From Pseudothauera rhizosphaerae (GTDB lineage: Bacteria > Pseudomonadota > Gammaproteobacteria > Burkholderiales > Rhodocyclaceae): DNA of 64,000 nt. Under the pieces are notes generated by a model. It saw only the letters and a program-made list of their open reading frames with translations, searched no databases and was not told the origin of the DNA. The position numbers and the translations under genes are program-made. Where the stretch lies: contig NZ_SSOD01000004.1 of the NCBI RefSeq assembly GCF_004801305.1, forward strand, positions 1-64,000, written 5' to 3'. Below are positions 28,441 to 40,252 of the stretch, one piece after another. Position 1 is the first letter of the stretch. Each line of letters starts with the position of its first letter.

Positions 28441-29493
28441 ATGAAGATTTGCGTTCTGCCCGGTGACGGCATCGGCCCCGAGATCACGGCCGAGGCCGTG
28501 CGCGTGCTGCGTGCGCTGGACCTGAAGTTCGAGCTGGAAGAGGCCCTGCTGGGCGGCAGCGCGGTGGACGCCACCGGCAGTCCCTATCCGGAGGCCACTT
28601 CGAAGCTTGCGCGCGAAGCCGACGCGGTGCTGCTGGGCGCCGTGGGCGGCCCCAAGTGGGACACGCTGCCCCGTGAGCAGCGCCCGGAGCGGGGCCTGCT
28701 GGGCATCCGCAAGGAACTCGGCCTGTTCGCCAACCTGCGCCCGGCCATCCTGTACCCGGAACTGGCGAATGCGTCCTCGCTGAAGCCCGAGATCGTCGCC
28801 GGCCTGGATATCCTGATCGTGCGCGAGCTGACCGGCGACATTTACTTCGGCCAGCCCCGCGGCATCGAAGTGCGCAACGGCGAGCGTTACGGCTTCAACA
28901 CCATGCACTACACCGAGTCGGAAATCCGCCGCATCCTGCGCGTGGCCTTCGAGGCCGCCCGCAAGCGCAACCGCAAGCTCTGCTCGGTGGACAAGATGAA
29001 CGTGCTGGAAACGACGCAATTGTGGCGCGACGTGGCCAACGAACTGGCGCCGGAATACCCGGACGTGGAACTCACCCACATGCTGGTGGACAACGCCGCG
29101 ATGCAGCTCGTGCGCGCCCCCAAGCAGTTCGACGTGATGGTCACCGGCAACATGTTCGGCGACATCCTGTCGGACGAAGCCTCCATGCTCACCGGCTCCA
29201 TTGGCATGCTGCCCTCGGCCTCCCTGGACGAGAACAACAAGGGTCTGTACGAACCCTCCCACGGCTCGGCGCCGGACATCGCCGGCAAGGGCGTGGCCAA
29301 CCCGCTCGCCACCATCCTGTCGGCGGCGATGCTGCTGCGCTACACCTTCGCGCAGGAAGAGGCCGCCCAGCGCGTCGAGGGCGCGGTGAAGAAGGTGCTG
29401 GCGCAGGGTTATCGCACCGGCGACATCTTCGAGCCGGGCACGAAAAGGGTCGGCACCCGGGAAATGGGCGACGCCGTGCTGGCGGCGTTGTAA
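28441..29493 (+). CDS. leuB: 3-isopropylmalate dehydrogenase
   Basis: Oxidative decarboxylation of 3-isopropylmalate to 2-oxo-isocaproate with NAD. It has 350 residues, typical of the family, with [20 protein letters not shown], the catalytic Tyr/Lys region and the metal/NAD motif [15 protein letters not shown]...[22 protein letters not shown] precedes the ATG. It is third in the leu operon; asd follows 35 bases later. Confidence 0.96.
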   Translation: MKICVLPGDGIGPEITAEAVRVLRALDLKFELEEALLGGSAVDATGSPYPEATSKLAREADAVLLGAVGGPKWDTLPREQRPERGLLGIRKELGLFANLRPAILYPELANASSLKPEIVAGLDILIVRELTGDIYFGQPRGIEVRNGERYGFNTMHYTESEIRRILRVAFEAARKRNRKLCSVDKMNVLETTQLWRDVANELAPEYPDVELTHMLVDNAAMQLVRAPKQFDVMVTGNMFGDILSDEASMLTGSIGMLPSASLDENNKGLYEPSHGSAPDIAGKGVANPLATILSAAMLLRYTFAQEEAAQRVEGAVKKVLAQGYRTGDIFEPGTKRVGTREMGDAVLAAL

Positions 29494-29528
29494 GCTTCGG
29501 TTACAGGTCTGGTTCGAAAGGAAGAGCA

Positions 29529-30662
29529 ATGAGCAAGGTTGGTCTGGTCGGCTGGCGCGGCATGGTCGGTTCCGTGCTGATGCAGCGCATGGTGGAAGAG
29601 GGCGATTTCGCCCACATCGACCCGGTGTATTTCTCCACGTCCAACGCCGGCGGCAAGGCGCCGTCCTTCGGCGGCAAGGAAGCGAACGCCCCGCTGCAGG
29701 ACGCGACGAACATCGACGCGCTCAAGGCCTGCGACATCATCGTTACCTGTCAGGGCGGCGACTACACCAAGGAGGTGTATCCGAAGCTGCGCGCGGCGGG
29801 CTGGAACGGCCACTGGATCGACGCGGCCTCCGCGCTGCGCATGGCCGACGACGCGGTGATCGTCCTCGACCCGGTCAACCGGCACGTCATCCAGGATGCG
29901 CTCGCCAGGGGCGGCAGGAACTGGATCGGCGGCAACTGCACCGTGTCGCTGATGCTGATGGGCCTGGGTGGCCTGTTCAAGCACGACCTGGTGGAATGGG
30001 TTTCCGCCATGACCTACCAGGCCGCCTCCGGCGCCGGTGCGCAGAACATGCGCGAACTGATCGCGCAGATGGGCGCCATCCACGGTTCGGTGGCCGACCT
30101 GCTGGCCGATCCGGCTTCGGCCATCCTCGACATCGACCGCAGGGTGGCCGAAACCATCCGTTCTGAATCCTTCCCGAAGAAGAACTTCCGCAACACCCCG
30201 CTTGCCGGCAGCCTGATCCCGTGGATCGACGTGCCGGTGGAGCACGGCCAGAGCAAGGAAGAATGGAAGGGCGGCGCCGAATGCAACAAGATCCTCGGCA
30301 AGCCGGCCTTCCGCAGCGCGGGCAGCATCCCCATCGACGGCCTGTGCGTGCGCATCGGCGCCATGCGCTGCCACTCCCAGGGCCTGACCATCAAGCTGAA
30401 GAAGGATGTGCCGCTGGACGAGGTTACCCAGATCATCGCCACCGCCAACGACTGGGTGAAGGTGGTGCCGAACGAACGCGAGATCACCGAGCGCGAACTG
30501 TCGCCGGCCGCCGTCACCGGCACGCTCTCCGTTCCGGTCGGCCGCCTGCACAAGCTGGCCATGGGGCCCGAATATCTGGGCGCCTTCACCGTGGGCGACC
30601 AGTTGCTGTGGGGCGCGGCGGAGCCGCTGCGCCGCATGTTGCGCATCCTGCTGGAGCGCTGA
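29529..30662 (+). CDS. asd: Aspartate-semialdehyde dehydrogenase
   Basis: Reduces aspartyl phosphate for lysine, diaminopimelate, methionine and threonine synthesis. It has 377 residues, close to the Gram-negative Asd length, with the NADP motif [11 protein letters not shown] and the catalytic Cys137 in [10 protein letters not shown]. It follows leuB, and the association of asd with leuB and fimV/usg-like genes is conserved in proteobacteria. Confidence 0.95.
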   Translation: MSKVGLVGWRGMVGSVLMQRMVEEGDFAHIDPVYFSTSNAGGKAPSFGGKEANAPLQDATNIDALKACDIIVTCQGGDYTKEVYPKLRAAGWNGHWIDAASALRMADDAVIVLDPVNRHVIQDALARGGRNWIGGNCTVSLMLMGLGGLFKHDLVEWVSAMTYQAASGAGAQNMRELIAQMGAIHGSVADLLADPASAILDIDRRVAETIRSESFPKKNFRNTPLAGSLIPWIDVPVEHGQSKEEWKGGAECNKILGKPAFRSAGSIPIDGLCVRIGAMRCHSQGLTIKLKKDVPLDEVTQIIATANDWVKVVPNEREITERELSPAAVTGTLSVPVGRLHKLAMGPEYLGAFTVGDQLLWGAAEPLRRMLRILLER

Positions 30663-30864
30663 GCGTCCGGCCGCGGGCGAGGGCGGACCGGCTTTCGCCC
30701 GTGCTGTCGCGGCCGACACTAACCCAAAGGGCCTAGCTTGTTCTTTACTCTTGCCGATTAAACAATTGCTGCGCAAAGTTAAAGAAGATGCTAGATTGCT
30801 AGCCCAAGTCCATGAAGCTATGTCCTTTACTGCTTGGCTCAGGCAAGGGAACGCGCAGAGAACG

Positions 30865-33800
30865 ATGAAAACTTTTTTCAAGGCATCCCTGATCGCGACC
30901 GCGATTGCATCCATCCCGTCCAGCGCATTCGCGCTCGGAGCGGGGCCGATCAACGTTCGCAGCGGCCTCGGTCAGCCCTTGCGCGCCGAGGTGCCGTTGT
31001 CCGCGACGGCGCAGGAGCTGCAGACCCTGTCGGCGAAGGTCGCGTCACCCGATGCATTCCGCCAGGCGAACATCACATACTCTGCCACGCTCACCGGGCT
31101 GCGGCTCAGCGTGGATAGTTCCGGCTCCCGGCCGGTGCTGCGGATCACCAGCGAGCGGCCGGTCAATGAGCCCTTCATCGATCTGCTGGTCGAGTTCAAC
31201 TGGGCGTCCGGCAAACTGACGCGCGAATACACCTTCCTGCTCGATCCGGTGGATTTGGCCCCGGCTCGCCCGCTGGCCGCGCCGGTCACGCAGCCGAGCG
31301 TCGCCGCGGCGCCGGTGCCTCCGCTGCGCCCGGCGCAAGCCGGCCCGTCCGCCGGTGCCGACAGCTACACGGTGCAGCGTGGCGATACCCTGCAGCGCAT
31401 CGCCGATACCCACCGCCCGGCCGACACCACTCTGGATCAAATGCTGATCGCCCTGCTGCGGGCGAACCCCGCGGCTTTCCACGACGGCAACATCAACCGC
31501 CTGCGTGCGGGGGCGGTGCTGCGCATTCCGCCGGCCGAGCAGATCGGCGAGATCGCGCCGGCCGAGGCGCGTCGCGAGGTCGTTGCCCAGGCAGCCGATT
31601 TCGACGCCTACCGGAAGCGTCTCGCAGGCGCTGCGACCACGGTGAGCGAGCCGGCCGACGAGGCCGCGCAGGCCGCCGCCGGGCGCATCACGCCGCGAGT
31701 GGAAGAGACTCCGACCGAAGCCGCCGCCACCGACCGCGTGCAGGTTTCGCGCGCGGCGGATGCTGACGCCGCAGGCGGAAGCGATGGTGCCCGCGACGAA
31801 CGGCTGCGCGCGCTCGAAGAAGACCTGGTCGCCCGCGACCGTGCTCTGACCGAAGCCAACGAGCGGCTCGGCGAGCTCGAACGCAGCATTCGCGACCTGC
31901 AGAAACTGATCGAACTCAAGAGCGAGCAACTCGCCCAGCTTCAGCAACAAACCGGCACCGGCGCGCCGCCGGCCGAAGCGCCGGCTGCACCTGCCGCCGC
32001 ACCCGGGGCCGCGCCAGCCGAACCGGCGCCCGCGGCCGAAGCCGAGTCGAAACCTGCGGCCGAAGCCGCACCGGCGGTTCCGGCCGCCGAACCGGCACCG
32101 GTGCAGGTCGCCGCCGAAGTGGCGCCGAAACCGGCCGAGCCCGCGCCCAAGCCGGTCGAAGCCGCACCCAAACCGGCGCGCAAACCGGTGGTGCCGCCCG
32201 CGCCCGAGCCGCAGCCGAGCTTCGTCGACGAATTGCTGGGTGATCCCCTGACGCTCGCCGCGGGCGGCGGTGTCCTCGCGTTGCTGCTCGGCTACGCCGG
32301 CTACAAAGTGAGCCGGCGGCGCAAGGAAAACGAAGGGGCGAGCCCGACCATCGGCCTGATGTCCGAGGCGCCCACGGGGCCGAATTCCGTGTTCGGCGTG
32401 ACCGGCGGGCAGAGCGTCGACACCAGCAACAGCAGCGTCCTGCAGACGGATTTCAGCCAGACCGGCCTGTCCTCGATCGACACCGACGAAGGGGTCGACC
32501 CGGTTGCCGAAGCCGACGTCTATATGGCTTATGGGCGCGATGCGCAGGCGGAGGAAATCCTCGTCGATGCGCTCAAGGCCGATCCTTCCCGTATCGCGAT
32601 CTACCTCAAGCTGCTGGAAGTCTATGCTGCGCGCAAGAGCCTGAAGCAGTTCGAGACCACGGCCGCCGAGCTCTATGCCCGCACCGGCGGGGAAGGTCCG
32701 GAATGGGCGAAGGCGGCTGCGCTCGGCCGTGATATCGATCCCGAGAATCCGCTCTATCTCGGCGGCGATTCGTCCGCACCGATCACCGAACAGGGCGAGA
32801 AGGTCCGCTCCAGCGCGGCCGCGAACGCTGCGGCGGCGGCCGCGGTGGTGGCCGGCCTCGCGGAGGAGAGCGAAGCCGAAGCGCTGCCGGCTGCGGATGA
32901 ATCCGCGGGCGCGCTCGATTTCGAACTGCCCGACGTGGCCGAACAGACGCTGGAGTCCGCCGCGGCGGCCCTCGACGAGGCGGCCGGGCAGGCGGCGAAT
33001 GTGCTCGATCTGCCTGAAGCCGGTGCTGCCACCGCCGCGCAGATGAAGGACACCTGGGCCATGCCGGGCGGCCTGTCGCCGTTCGGCGGCACCGATGCCG
33101 CGGCACCTGCCGAGCCGGCAGGCGAGGCGGTGGATACGAACGTGCTCGATTTCGATCTCGGCTTCGGCGATGCGTCCGAAACGCCTGCGCCTGCTGCCGA
33201 GGGCGAACCGGCTGTCGCCGGCAACGACCTGGTGCTCGACTTCGATACCGACCTGCCGGCAGCGGGCGGCGAGGTTCCCTCGGTCACCGCGACCGTGGTC
33301 GGCAGCCCCGCCGACATCGAGCGGCTGGGCGGGATCGGGGAAGCCTCGGTGGTCCAGGCGCTGGAGACCGGTGCCTCCGAAGAGTTCGACGCGACCGCCA
33401 CCGTCGTCGAATCGCTCGGTACCTACGGCCAGACGAAGCGCAACGAGGCCGTCGTCGATCTCGAATCTCCCGAGGCGCCGCAGTCCTTCGACCTTTCCGC
33501 CACGGTCATCGAATCTTCCGGCACCTACGGCGCCGGCGGCGAGCAGGAAGACGAGGGGGTCATCGACCTGGAGAAGACGAGTTTCGACAACAGCCTGCTC
33601 GACTTCGATTTCGAGATCGATGCGCCCGCGACGCCGGCTGCCGGCGAACCTCCGGCGATGGATCTGTCCAGCATCGACCTGAACCTCGAACCCGCGGCAG
33701 CCGAGAAGGCCGGTGCGGAGCCGGCCGCCGCGGCTGAAGGCGGTGCGGGCCAGGAAGTCGATACCAAGCTGGAACTGGCCCGTGCCTACGAGGAAATGGG

Positions 33801-33900
33801 CGACAAGGAAGGCGCGCGCGAACTGCTGGAGGAGGTGCTGCGTGAAGGCAGCGCCGAGCAGCAGGCATCGGCCCGCCAGGTATTGAGCCGGCTCGACTGA
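30865..33900 (+). CDS. fimV: FimV-like pilus assembly / peptidoglycan-binding protein
   Basis: A 1011-residue inner-membrane protein that organises type IV pili and polar complexes. It has a signal peptide ending near SSAFA, a conserved N-terminal FimV domain (INVRSGLGQPLRAEVPLS) and a LysM domain (YTVQRGDTLQRIAD, about residue 168). A coiled coil follows (EALEEDL...LKSEQLAQLQQQ), then an Ala/Pro-rich linker and one membrane helix (LTLAAGGGVLALLLGYAGY). A long acidic cytoplasmic region with TPRs ends in the FimV C-terminal motif (LARAYEEMGDKEGARELLEE). I chose the ATG at 30865 because it gives the signal peptide; the frame is open to 30751. Confidence 0.92.
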   Translation: MKTFFKASLIATAIASIPSSAFALGAGPINVRSGLGQPLRAEVPLSATAQELQTLSAKVASPDAFRQANITYSATLTGLRLSVDSSGSRPVLRITSERPVNEPFIDLLVEFNWASGKLTREYTFLLDPVDLAPARPLAAPVTQPSVAAAPVPPLRPAQAGPSAGADSYTVQRGDTLQRIADTHRPADTTLDQMLIALLRANPAAFHDGNINRLRAGAVLRIPPAEQIGEIAPAEARREVVAQAADFDAYRKRLAGAATTVSEPADEAAQAAAGRITPRVEETPTEAAATDRVQVSRAADADAAGGSDGARDERLRALEEDLVARDRALTEANERLGELERSIRDLQKLIELKSEQLAQLQQQTGTGAPPAEAPAAPAAAPGAAPAEPAPAAEAESKPAAEAAPAVPAAEPAPVQVAAEVAPKPAEPAPKPVEAAPKPARKPVVPPAPEPQPSFVDELLGDPLTLAAGGGVLALLLGYAGYKVSRRRKENEGASPTIGLMSEAPTGPNSVFGVTGGQSVDTSNSSVLQTDFSQTGLSSIDTDEGVDPVAEADVYMAYGRDAQAEEILVDALKADPSRIAIYLKLLEVYAARKSLKQFETTAAELYARTGGEGPEWAKAAALGRDIDPENPLYLGGDSSAPITEQGEKVRSSAAANAAAAAAVVAGLAEESEAEALPAADESAGALDFELPDVAEQTLESAAAALDEAAGQAANVLDLPEAGAATAAQMKDTWAMPGGLSPFGGTDAAAPAEPAGEAVDTNVLDFDLGFGDASETPAPAAEGEPAVAGNDLVLDFDTDLPAAGGEVPSVTATVVGSPADIERLGGIGEASVVQALETGASEEFDATATVVESLGTYGQTKRNEAVVDLESPEAPQSFDLSATVIESSGTYGAGGEQEDEGVIDLEKTSFDNSLLDFDFEIDAPATPAAGEPPAMDLSSIDLNLEPAAAEKAGAEPAAAAEGGAGQEVDTKLELARAYEEMGDKEGARELLEEVLREGSAEQQASARQVLSRLD

Positions 33901-33924
33901 TCCTCGGGGTTGCGCGAAGTATCA

Positions 33925-33956
33925 GGCACCGGGCGGGGCGTTCCCCGCCCGGTGCC
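33925..33956 (+). terminator. Strong hairpin after fimV
   Basis: GGCACCGGGCGGGG pairs perfectly with CCCCGCCCGGTGCC around four bases (14 pairs), followed by only GTTT. It is likely a terminator or 3' protective stem. Confidence 0.65.
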
Positions 33957-33983
33957 GTTTCGGGACTGCGGCGGGTTGGTGCG

Positions 33984-34577
33984 ATGCACGCGGGTTTTCT
34001 GATTCTGCTCTGGATCGCGGTGGTCGGTGCGCTGCAGTTTCTGCGCCCCGATCTGCTGGTGGCCGTGGTTGCCGTCCTGGCCGCGATCGCACTGTGGGTG
34101 GCGCGTGCGCGCACTCTGCGCCTGCTGCGCCGGGTGCGCATCCTGCTCGTCGCCATCGTCGTGCTGTTCGCCGGCTTCACGCCGGGCGAGGCGGTGCTGG
34201 CCGACTGGCCGGCGCTGAGCCCCAGCCGCGAGGGATTGCTGCTGGCGCTCGAGCACGCCGGCAGGCTGGTGGCGGTGGTGTTCTGCGTCGCCATCCTGCT
34301 GCAGAAGCTGTCCACCGACCGTCTCGTCGGCGGCCTGTACGCGCTGAGCAGGCCGTTCGCGCTGGTGGGCCTGTCGTCGGAACGCGTCGCGGTGCGCATG
34401 CTGCTGGTGCTGCGCTACGTGGATGATCCCCAGGGCCGCGGCTGGCGGCACTGGCTGGACGACGAGGTGGAGGCCCCTGCGGAAACCCTGCACCTGCAGC
34501 GTGAGAGGCTCGGCACGGTGGAGCGGGTGCTGCTCGTCACGGCGCTGCTGACGCTGGCCTGGTGGTACGCGAGATGA
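33984..34577 (+). CDS. CbiQ/EcfT-like membrane protein
   Basis: A 197-residue hydrophobic protein with about five membrane segments. It resembles the transmembrane (T) component of energy-coupling-factor or cobalt transporters in its helical pattern and in the Arg-containing cytoplasmic loop near RLVGGLYALSRPF. No ATPase (cbiO/ecfA) or substrate-binding gene is next to it, so transport activity is uncertain. It overlaps truA by ATGA and lies in a conserved betaproteobacterial position between fimV and truA. Confidence 0.6.
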   Translation: MHAGFLILLWIAVVGALQFLRPDLLVAVVAVLAAIALWVARARTLRLLRRVRILLVAIVVLFAGFTPGEAVLADWPALSPSREGLLLALEHAGRLVAVVFCVAILLQKLSTDRLVGGLYALSRPFALVGLSSERVAVRMLLVLRYVDDPQGRGWRHWLDDEVEAPAETLHLQRERLGTVERVLLVTALLTLAWWYAR

Positions 34578-35368
34578 GAATAGCGCTGGGCGTCGAGTAT
34601 GCCGGCAATGCCTTTCGCGGCTGGCAGAGCCAGCGCGGCGGCGGCGGCGTGCAGGACGCGCTGGAGGCCGCGCTGGCCCAGGTGTGTGCCCACCCGGTGC
34701 GCACCCATTGCGCGGGGCGCACCGACGCCGGCGTGCATGCCACCGCGCAGGTCGTGCATTTCGACACATCCAGCGTCCGGCCGCTCACGGCCTGGGTGCG
34801 GGGCATCAACGCCCTGCTGCCGGATGCGGTCGCGGTGCGCTGGGCGGTCGAGGTGGACGAAAGCTTCCATGCCCGCTATCTGGCCTGCGGGCGGCGCTAC
34901 CGCTACATCCTGCACAACGCACCGGTGCGTCCGGCCCTGCTCGCCGGCCGGGTGGGCTGGTTCCATCCCCCGCTCGACGCCGGGGCGATGGCCGAGGCCG
35001 CCCGCTGCCTGCTCGGGCGGCACGATTTCAGCGCCTTCCGCGCCGCCGGCTGCCAGGCGAAGACGCCCGTGCGCAAGGTGGACGAGGCGAGCGTGCACCG
35101 CGACGGCGAGTTCATCGTGTTCGATTTCCATGCCGACGGCTTCCTGCACCACATGATCCGCAACCTGGTCGGTGCGCTGTGCTACGTCGGCAAGGGGCGC
35201 TACCCGGTCGAATGGCTGGCCGAATTGCTGGCCAGCCGCGACCGCCGCCTGGCGGCACCCACCTTCGCGCCGGACGGCCTCTACCTGTGCGGTGTGGACT
35301 ACCCCCCGCACTGGCCGCTGCCGGGGGATGGGCGTATCATCGCGCTGCCCCGCATCCCCCTCATCTGA
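34574..35368 (+). CDS. truA: tRNA pseudouridine(38-40) synthase TruA
   Basis: Isomerises uridines 38-40 in the anticodon arm of tRNAs. The 264-residue protein carries the catalytic Asp51 in the motif GRTDAGVHA and the family motifs GWQSQRGGGGVQ and FLHHMIRNLVGAL. The ATG at 34574 overlaps the previous stop; an earlier in-frame ATG-like start at 34562 is less natural. trpF begins at the next base after its stop. Confidence 0.95.
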   Translation: MRIALGVEYAGNAFRGWQSQRGGGGVQDALEAALAQVCAHPVRTHCAGRTDAGVHATAQVVHFDTSSVRPLTAWVRGINALLPDAVAVRWAVEVDESFHARYLACGRRYRYILHNAPVRPALLAGRVGWFHPPLDAGAMAEAARCLLGRHDFSAFRAAGCQAKTPVRKVDEASVHRDGEFIVFDFHADGFLHHMIRNLVGALCYVGKGRYPVEWLAELLASRDRRLAAPTFAPDGLYLCGVDYPPHWPLPGDGRIIALPRIPLI

Positions 35369-35978
35369 ATGTCCCGAACGCGAATCAAGATCTGCGGCCT
35401 GACTAGGCCGGAAGACGTACTCGCCGCAGTCGATGCGGGGGCGGACGCGGTCGGCTTCGTCTTCTATCCACCCAGCCCGCGCCACGTGGCGGTGGACCAG
35501 GCGGCGGCGCTGGCGGCGCTGCTGCCGCCCTTCGTCACTGCGGTGGGCCTGTTCGTCAATGCGGACGAAGCCTGGGTGCGCGGCGTGCTCGACGCGGTGC
35601 CGCTGCAACTGCTGCAGTTCCACGGCGAGGAGGGCGAGGCCGAGTGCGCGCGCTACGGCCGTCCGTGGATCAAGGCGGCGCGCATGCGTCCGGGAATCGA
35701 TCTGATAGAATTCTCGGCTTCCCATCCGGGGGCGCGCGGCATACTCGTCGACGCCTTCGTGGATGGCTATGGGGGTGCGGGCGAGGTTTTCGACTGGGCG
35801 CTGATCCCGCGGGGTTTTGCGCGTCCGCTGGTGCTGTCCGGCGGCCTCACGCCGGACAACGTCGGCGAGGCCGTGCGGCGCGTGCGCCCCTGGGCGGTGG
35901 ACGTGTCCAGCGGCGTCGAGTCCGCCAAGGGCATCAAGGACGCCCGCCTGATCACCGCCTTCATCGCCGGAGTTCGCA

Positions 35979-35992
<14 letters not shown>
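35369..35992 (+). CDS. trpF: Phosphoribosylanthranilate isomerase
   Basis: The third step of tryptophan synthesis from anthranilate. A 207-residue TIM barrel with the start motif [14 protein letters not shown] (catalytic Cys), [15 protein letters not shown] and the C-terminal [10 protein letters not shown] and DVSSGVE phosphate-binding loops. It directly abuts truA and overlaps trpB by 14 bases. Confidence 0.96.
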
Positions 35993-37193
<1,201 letters not shown>

Positions 37194-37239
37194 TCCCGCC
37201 GGGGCGTACCGTTCCGCGCCCCGCCACACGTAGACGAAC

Positions 37240-38055
37240 ATGTCGAAAATCCAGGCCACCTTCCAGCGCCTTCAGGCCGCCGGCCGCAAGGCGCTGATCC
37301 CCTTCATCACCGCGGGCGATCCCGACCCGGCCGCCACCGTGCCGCTGATGCACGCGCTGGTCGAGGGCGGGGCGGACGTCATCGAACTGGGCGTGCCCTT
37401 CTCCGACCCCATGGCCGACGGCCCGACCATACAGCGCGCTTCCGAGCGGGCGCTGGCCAAGGGCATGAGCCTGCGCAAGGTGCTCGCCCTGGTCGCCGAG
37501 TTCCGCCGCACCGACACGAATACCCCGGTGGTGCTGATGGGCTACGCCAACCCCATCGAGGCCATGGGCGGGCAGGCGTTCACGGCGGCCGCGCGCGAGG
37601 CGGGCGTGGATGGCGTGCTGGTGGTGGACTACCCGCCCCAGGAATGCGTCGAGTTTGCTGCCACGCTCAAGGGCGCCGGCCTCGATCCCATCTTCCTGCT
37701 GGCGCCGACCTCGTCCGCGCAGCGCTTCGCCGAAGTGGCGCGGGCGGGCAGCGGTTACATCTACTACGTTTCGCTGAAGGGCGTGACCGGTTCGGCCAAC
37801 ATCGACCTGGACGAGGTCGCCCGGCGCATCCCGCAGATCCGCGCCGCGGTGGGCATGCCGGTGGGCGTGGGCTTCGGCATCCGCGATGCGGAATCCGCGC
37901 GGCGCATCGGCGAACTGGCCGACGGCGTGGTGATCGGCAGCCGCATCATCGAGGAAATCGAGAACAGTGCCCCGGGCGAGGTCGTCGCCCGGGTGCGGGA
38001 CTTCATCAAGGGCATCCGCACGGCCCTGGATCAGATCGGAGAAACGGCCCGATGA
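37240..38055 (+). CDS. trpA: Tryptophan synthase alpha chain
   Basis: Cleaves indole-3-glycerol phosphate to indole. A 271-residue TIM barrel with the signature [18 protein letters not shown] (here VIELGVPF), catalytic Glu and Asp, [19 protein letters not shown] and [11 protein letters not shown]. It overlaps accD by ATGA. Confidence 0.96.
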   Translation: MSKIQATFQRLQAAGRKALIPFITAGDPDPAATVPLMHALVEGGADVIELGVPFSDPMADGPTIQRASERALAKGMSLRKVLALVAEFRRTDTNTPVVLMGYANPIEAMGGQAFTAAAREAGVDGVLVVDYPPQECVEFAATLKGAGLDPIFLLAPTSSAQRFAEVARAGSGYIYYVSLKGVTGSANIDLDEVARRIPQIRAAVGMPVGVGFGIRDAESARRIGELADGVVIGSRIIEEIENSAPGEVVARVRDFIKGIRTALDQIGETAR

Positions 38056-38924
38056 GCTGGCTGCAGAAACTGCTTCCCCCCAAGATCAAGCGCGCCGAAG
38101 TCAGCGCGCGCAACAAGTCCATTCCCGAGGGCCTGTGGAGCAAGTGCACGGCGTGCGAGGCGGTGCTCTACCGCTCCGACCTGGAAAGCAACCTCAGCGT
38201 CTGCCCCAAGTGCGGCCATCACCAGCGCATCCGCGCGCGGGCGCGCCTGGACATGCTGCTCGACGCCGAAGGCCGCTTCGAGATCGGCGCCGAGGTGGTG
38301 CCGGTGGACCCGCTCAAGTTCAAGGACTCGCGCCGCTATCCCGAGCGTCTCTCCGCCGCGGCCAAGGATACCGACGAGGCCGATGCGATGGTGGTCATGC
38401 AGGGCGCCATCCTGAACGTGCCGGTCGTGGTGGCCTGCTTCGAGTTCGAGTTCCTCGGCGGCTCCATGGGTTCAGTAGTCGGCGAACGCTTCGTGCGCGG
38501 TGCCCGGGCGGCGCTGGAACAGCGCGTCCCCTTCATCTGCATCACCGCCACCGGCGGCGCACGCATGCAGGAAGGCCTGTTCTCGCTGATGCAGATGTCC
38601 AAGACCACCGCGGCCATCACCCAGCTCGCCCAGCGCAAGCTGCCCTTCATCACCCTCCTCACCGACCCGACCATGGGCGGCGTGTCGGCGAGCTTCGCCT
38701 TCATGGGTGACGTGGTGATCGCCGAACCGGGCGCGCTGATCGGCTTCGCCGGCCCGCGCGTGATCGAGCAGACCGTGCGCGAGAAACTGCCGGAAGGCTT
38801 CCAGCGCTCCGAGTTCCTGCTCGAGAAGGGCGCCATCGACCTCATCGTCGATCGCCGCCAACTGCGCGCCAAGCTCGCCGAACTGCTGACCCTGCTGACC
38901 CGTCAGCCGGCGCTCCAGGCCTGA
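38052..38924 (+). CDS. accD: Acetyl-CoA carboxylase carboxyltransferase subunit beta
   Basis: Transfers the carboxyl group from biotin to acetyl-CoA together with AccA, giving malonyl-CoA. It has 290 residues with the N-terminal zinc ribbon [10 protein letters not shown] and [11 protein letters not shown], and the crotonase-like motifs [20 protein letters not shown] and [12 protein letters not shown]. Malonyl-CoA is also the extender for the aryl polyene. It is followed by folC, as in many proteobacteria. Confidence 0.96.
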   Translation: MSWLQKLLPPKIKRAEVSARNKSIPEGLWSKCTACEAVLYRSDLESNLSVCPKCGHHQRIRARARLDMLLDAEGRFEIGAEVVPVDPLKFKDSRRYPERLSAAAKDTDEADAMVVMQGAILNVPVVVACFEFEFLGGSMGSVVGERFVRGARAALEQRVPFICITATGGARMQEGLFSLMQMSKTTAAITQLAQRKLPFITLLTDPTMGGVSASFAFMGDVVIAEPGALIGFAGPRVIEQTVREKLPEGFQRSEFLLEKGAIDLIVDRRQLRAKLAELLTLLTRQPALQA

Positions 38925-38932
38925 CCCGCGCC

Positions 38933-40240
38933 ATGGCCGGCAGCACACCGCCGTCCACGGTGGACGGCTGGCTGGCCCTGATCGAGGGACGCCACGGGCA
39001 GCACATCGAACTCGGCCTGGAGCGCGTGCGCGCGGTGCGCGATGCGCTCGGTGCGGCCAGCGAAGCGGTGGTGATCACGGTCGGCGGCACCAACGGCAAG
39101 GGTTCCACCTGCGCCATGCTGGAGGCCATCCTCGCCGCGGAGGGCTACCGCGTGGGCTGCTACACCTCGCCGCACCTGCTGCGCTACCACGAGCGCGTGC
39201 GCATCGGCGGCCGCGAGATCGACGACGCGGCACTCGCGGAAGCCTTCGCGGCGGTCGAACGCGCGCGTGGCGACACCCCGCTGACCTATTTCGAGCACGG
39301 TACGCTGGCTGCCTGGTGGGCCTTCTGCCGCGCGCCGCTGGACGTGATCGTCCTGGAAGTCGGCCTGGGCGGGCGGCTCGACGCCGTCAACATCTTCGAC
39401 GCCGATTGCGCCATCGTCACCAGCGTGGCCATGGACCACATGGACTATCTGGGCGATACGCGCGAGCAGATCGGCTTCGAGAAGGCCGGCATCTTCCGCG
39501 CCGGGCGCCCTGCCGTGTGCGGCGATCCGCAGCCGCCCGCCAGCCTGCTGGAGCACGCTCGGGCCATCGGCGCCCAACTGTGGGTGAGCGGGCGCGATTT
39601 CGGCTTCGGCGGCGACCGTCAGCAGTGGGGCTACTGGCGCTACGCCGGGCCGCCCGCGCAAGGATCGCTCACGCGCCGCGGCGGGCTGGCCTATCCGGCG
39701 CTGCGCGGCGCCAACCAGTTGCTCAATGCGTCGGCCGTGCTGACTGCGCTGGATCTGCTGCGCGCGCGCCTGCCGGTGTCCATGCAGGCGGTGCGCCAGG
39801 GGTTGATGCTGGTCGAACTGCCAGGCCGCTTCCAGGTGCTGCCGGGCCGTCCGGCGGTGGTGCTGGACGTGGCGCACAATCCGCAGGCGGCCGGCGTGCT
39901 GGCGGAGAACCTCTCCGGCATGGGTTTCTACCCGGAGACCTGGGCGGTGCTGGGCATGCTCGCCGACAAGGACGTGGAGGGCGTGCTCGCGCTGATGCGC
40001 GAACGGGTCGAGCACTGGCTGCTCGCCACGCTGCCGGGGCCGCGCGGCCTGCCGGCCGAGGAACTCGCGCTGCGCCTGCGCGCAGCCGGCATCGAGGGCG
40101 ACGTCCGCTGTTTCGCGGCGCCGCGCGAAGCCTTTGCCGCGGCACGGAAAAGCGCTGCCGAGGGTGATAGAATCGTCGCCTTTGGTTCGTTCCTGACCGT
40201 GGCCGACGTGCTTGCCGCCATCCACGCCGAACGCCATTGA
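38933..40240 (+). CDS. folC: Bifunctional folylpolyglutamate / dihydrofolate synthase
   Basis: Adds glutamate to dihydropteroate and folates. A Mur-ligase family protein of 435 residues with the ATP loop VGGTNGKGSTCAMLE, YTSPHLLRYHERVRI, the catalytic core EVGLGGRLDAVN and the C-terminal VLDVAHNPQAA. It starts nine bases after accD. Confidence 0.95.
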   Translation: MAGSTPPSTVDGWLALIEGRHGQHIELGLERVRAVRDALGAASEAVVITVGGTNGKGSTCAMLEAILAAEGYRVGCYTSPHLLRYHERVRIGGREIDDAALAEAFAAVERARGDTPLTYFEHGTLAAWWAFCRAPLDVIVLEVGLGGRLDAVNIFDADCAIVTSVAMDHMDYLGDTREQIGFEKAGIFRAGRPAVCGDPQPPASLLEHARAIGAQLWVSGRDFGFGGDRQQWGYWRYAGPPAQGSLTRRGGLAYPALRGANQLLNASAVLTALDLLRARLPVSMQAVRQGLMLVELPGRFQVLPGRPAVVLDVAHNPQAAGVLAENLSGMGFYPETWAVLGMLADKDVEGVLALMRERVEHWLLATLPGPRGLPAEELALRLRAAGIEGDVRCFAAPREAFAAARKSAAEGDRIVAFGSFLTVADVLAAIHAERH

Positions 40241-40252
40241 GATCATCGCGCG

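Noticed and set aside
30751-30864. Earlier start for fimV
   Set aside because: The protein would lose its N-terminal signal peptide, which begins at the ATG at 30865.
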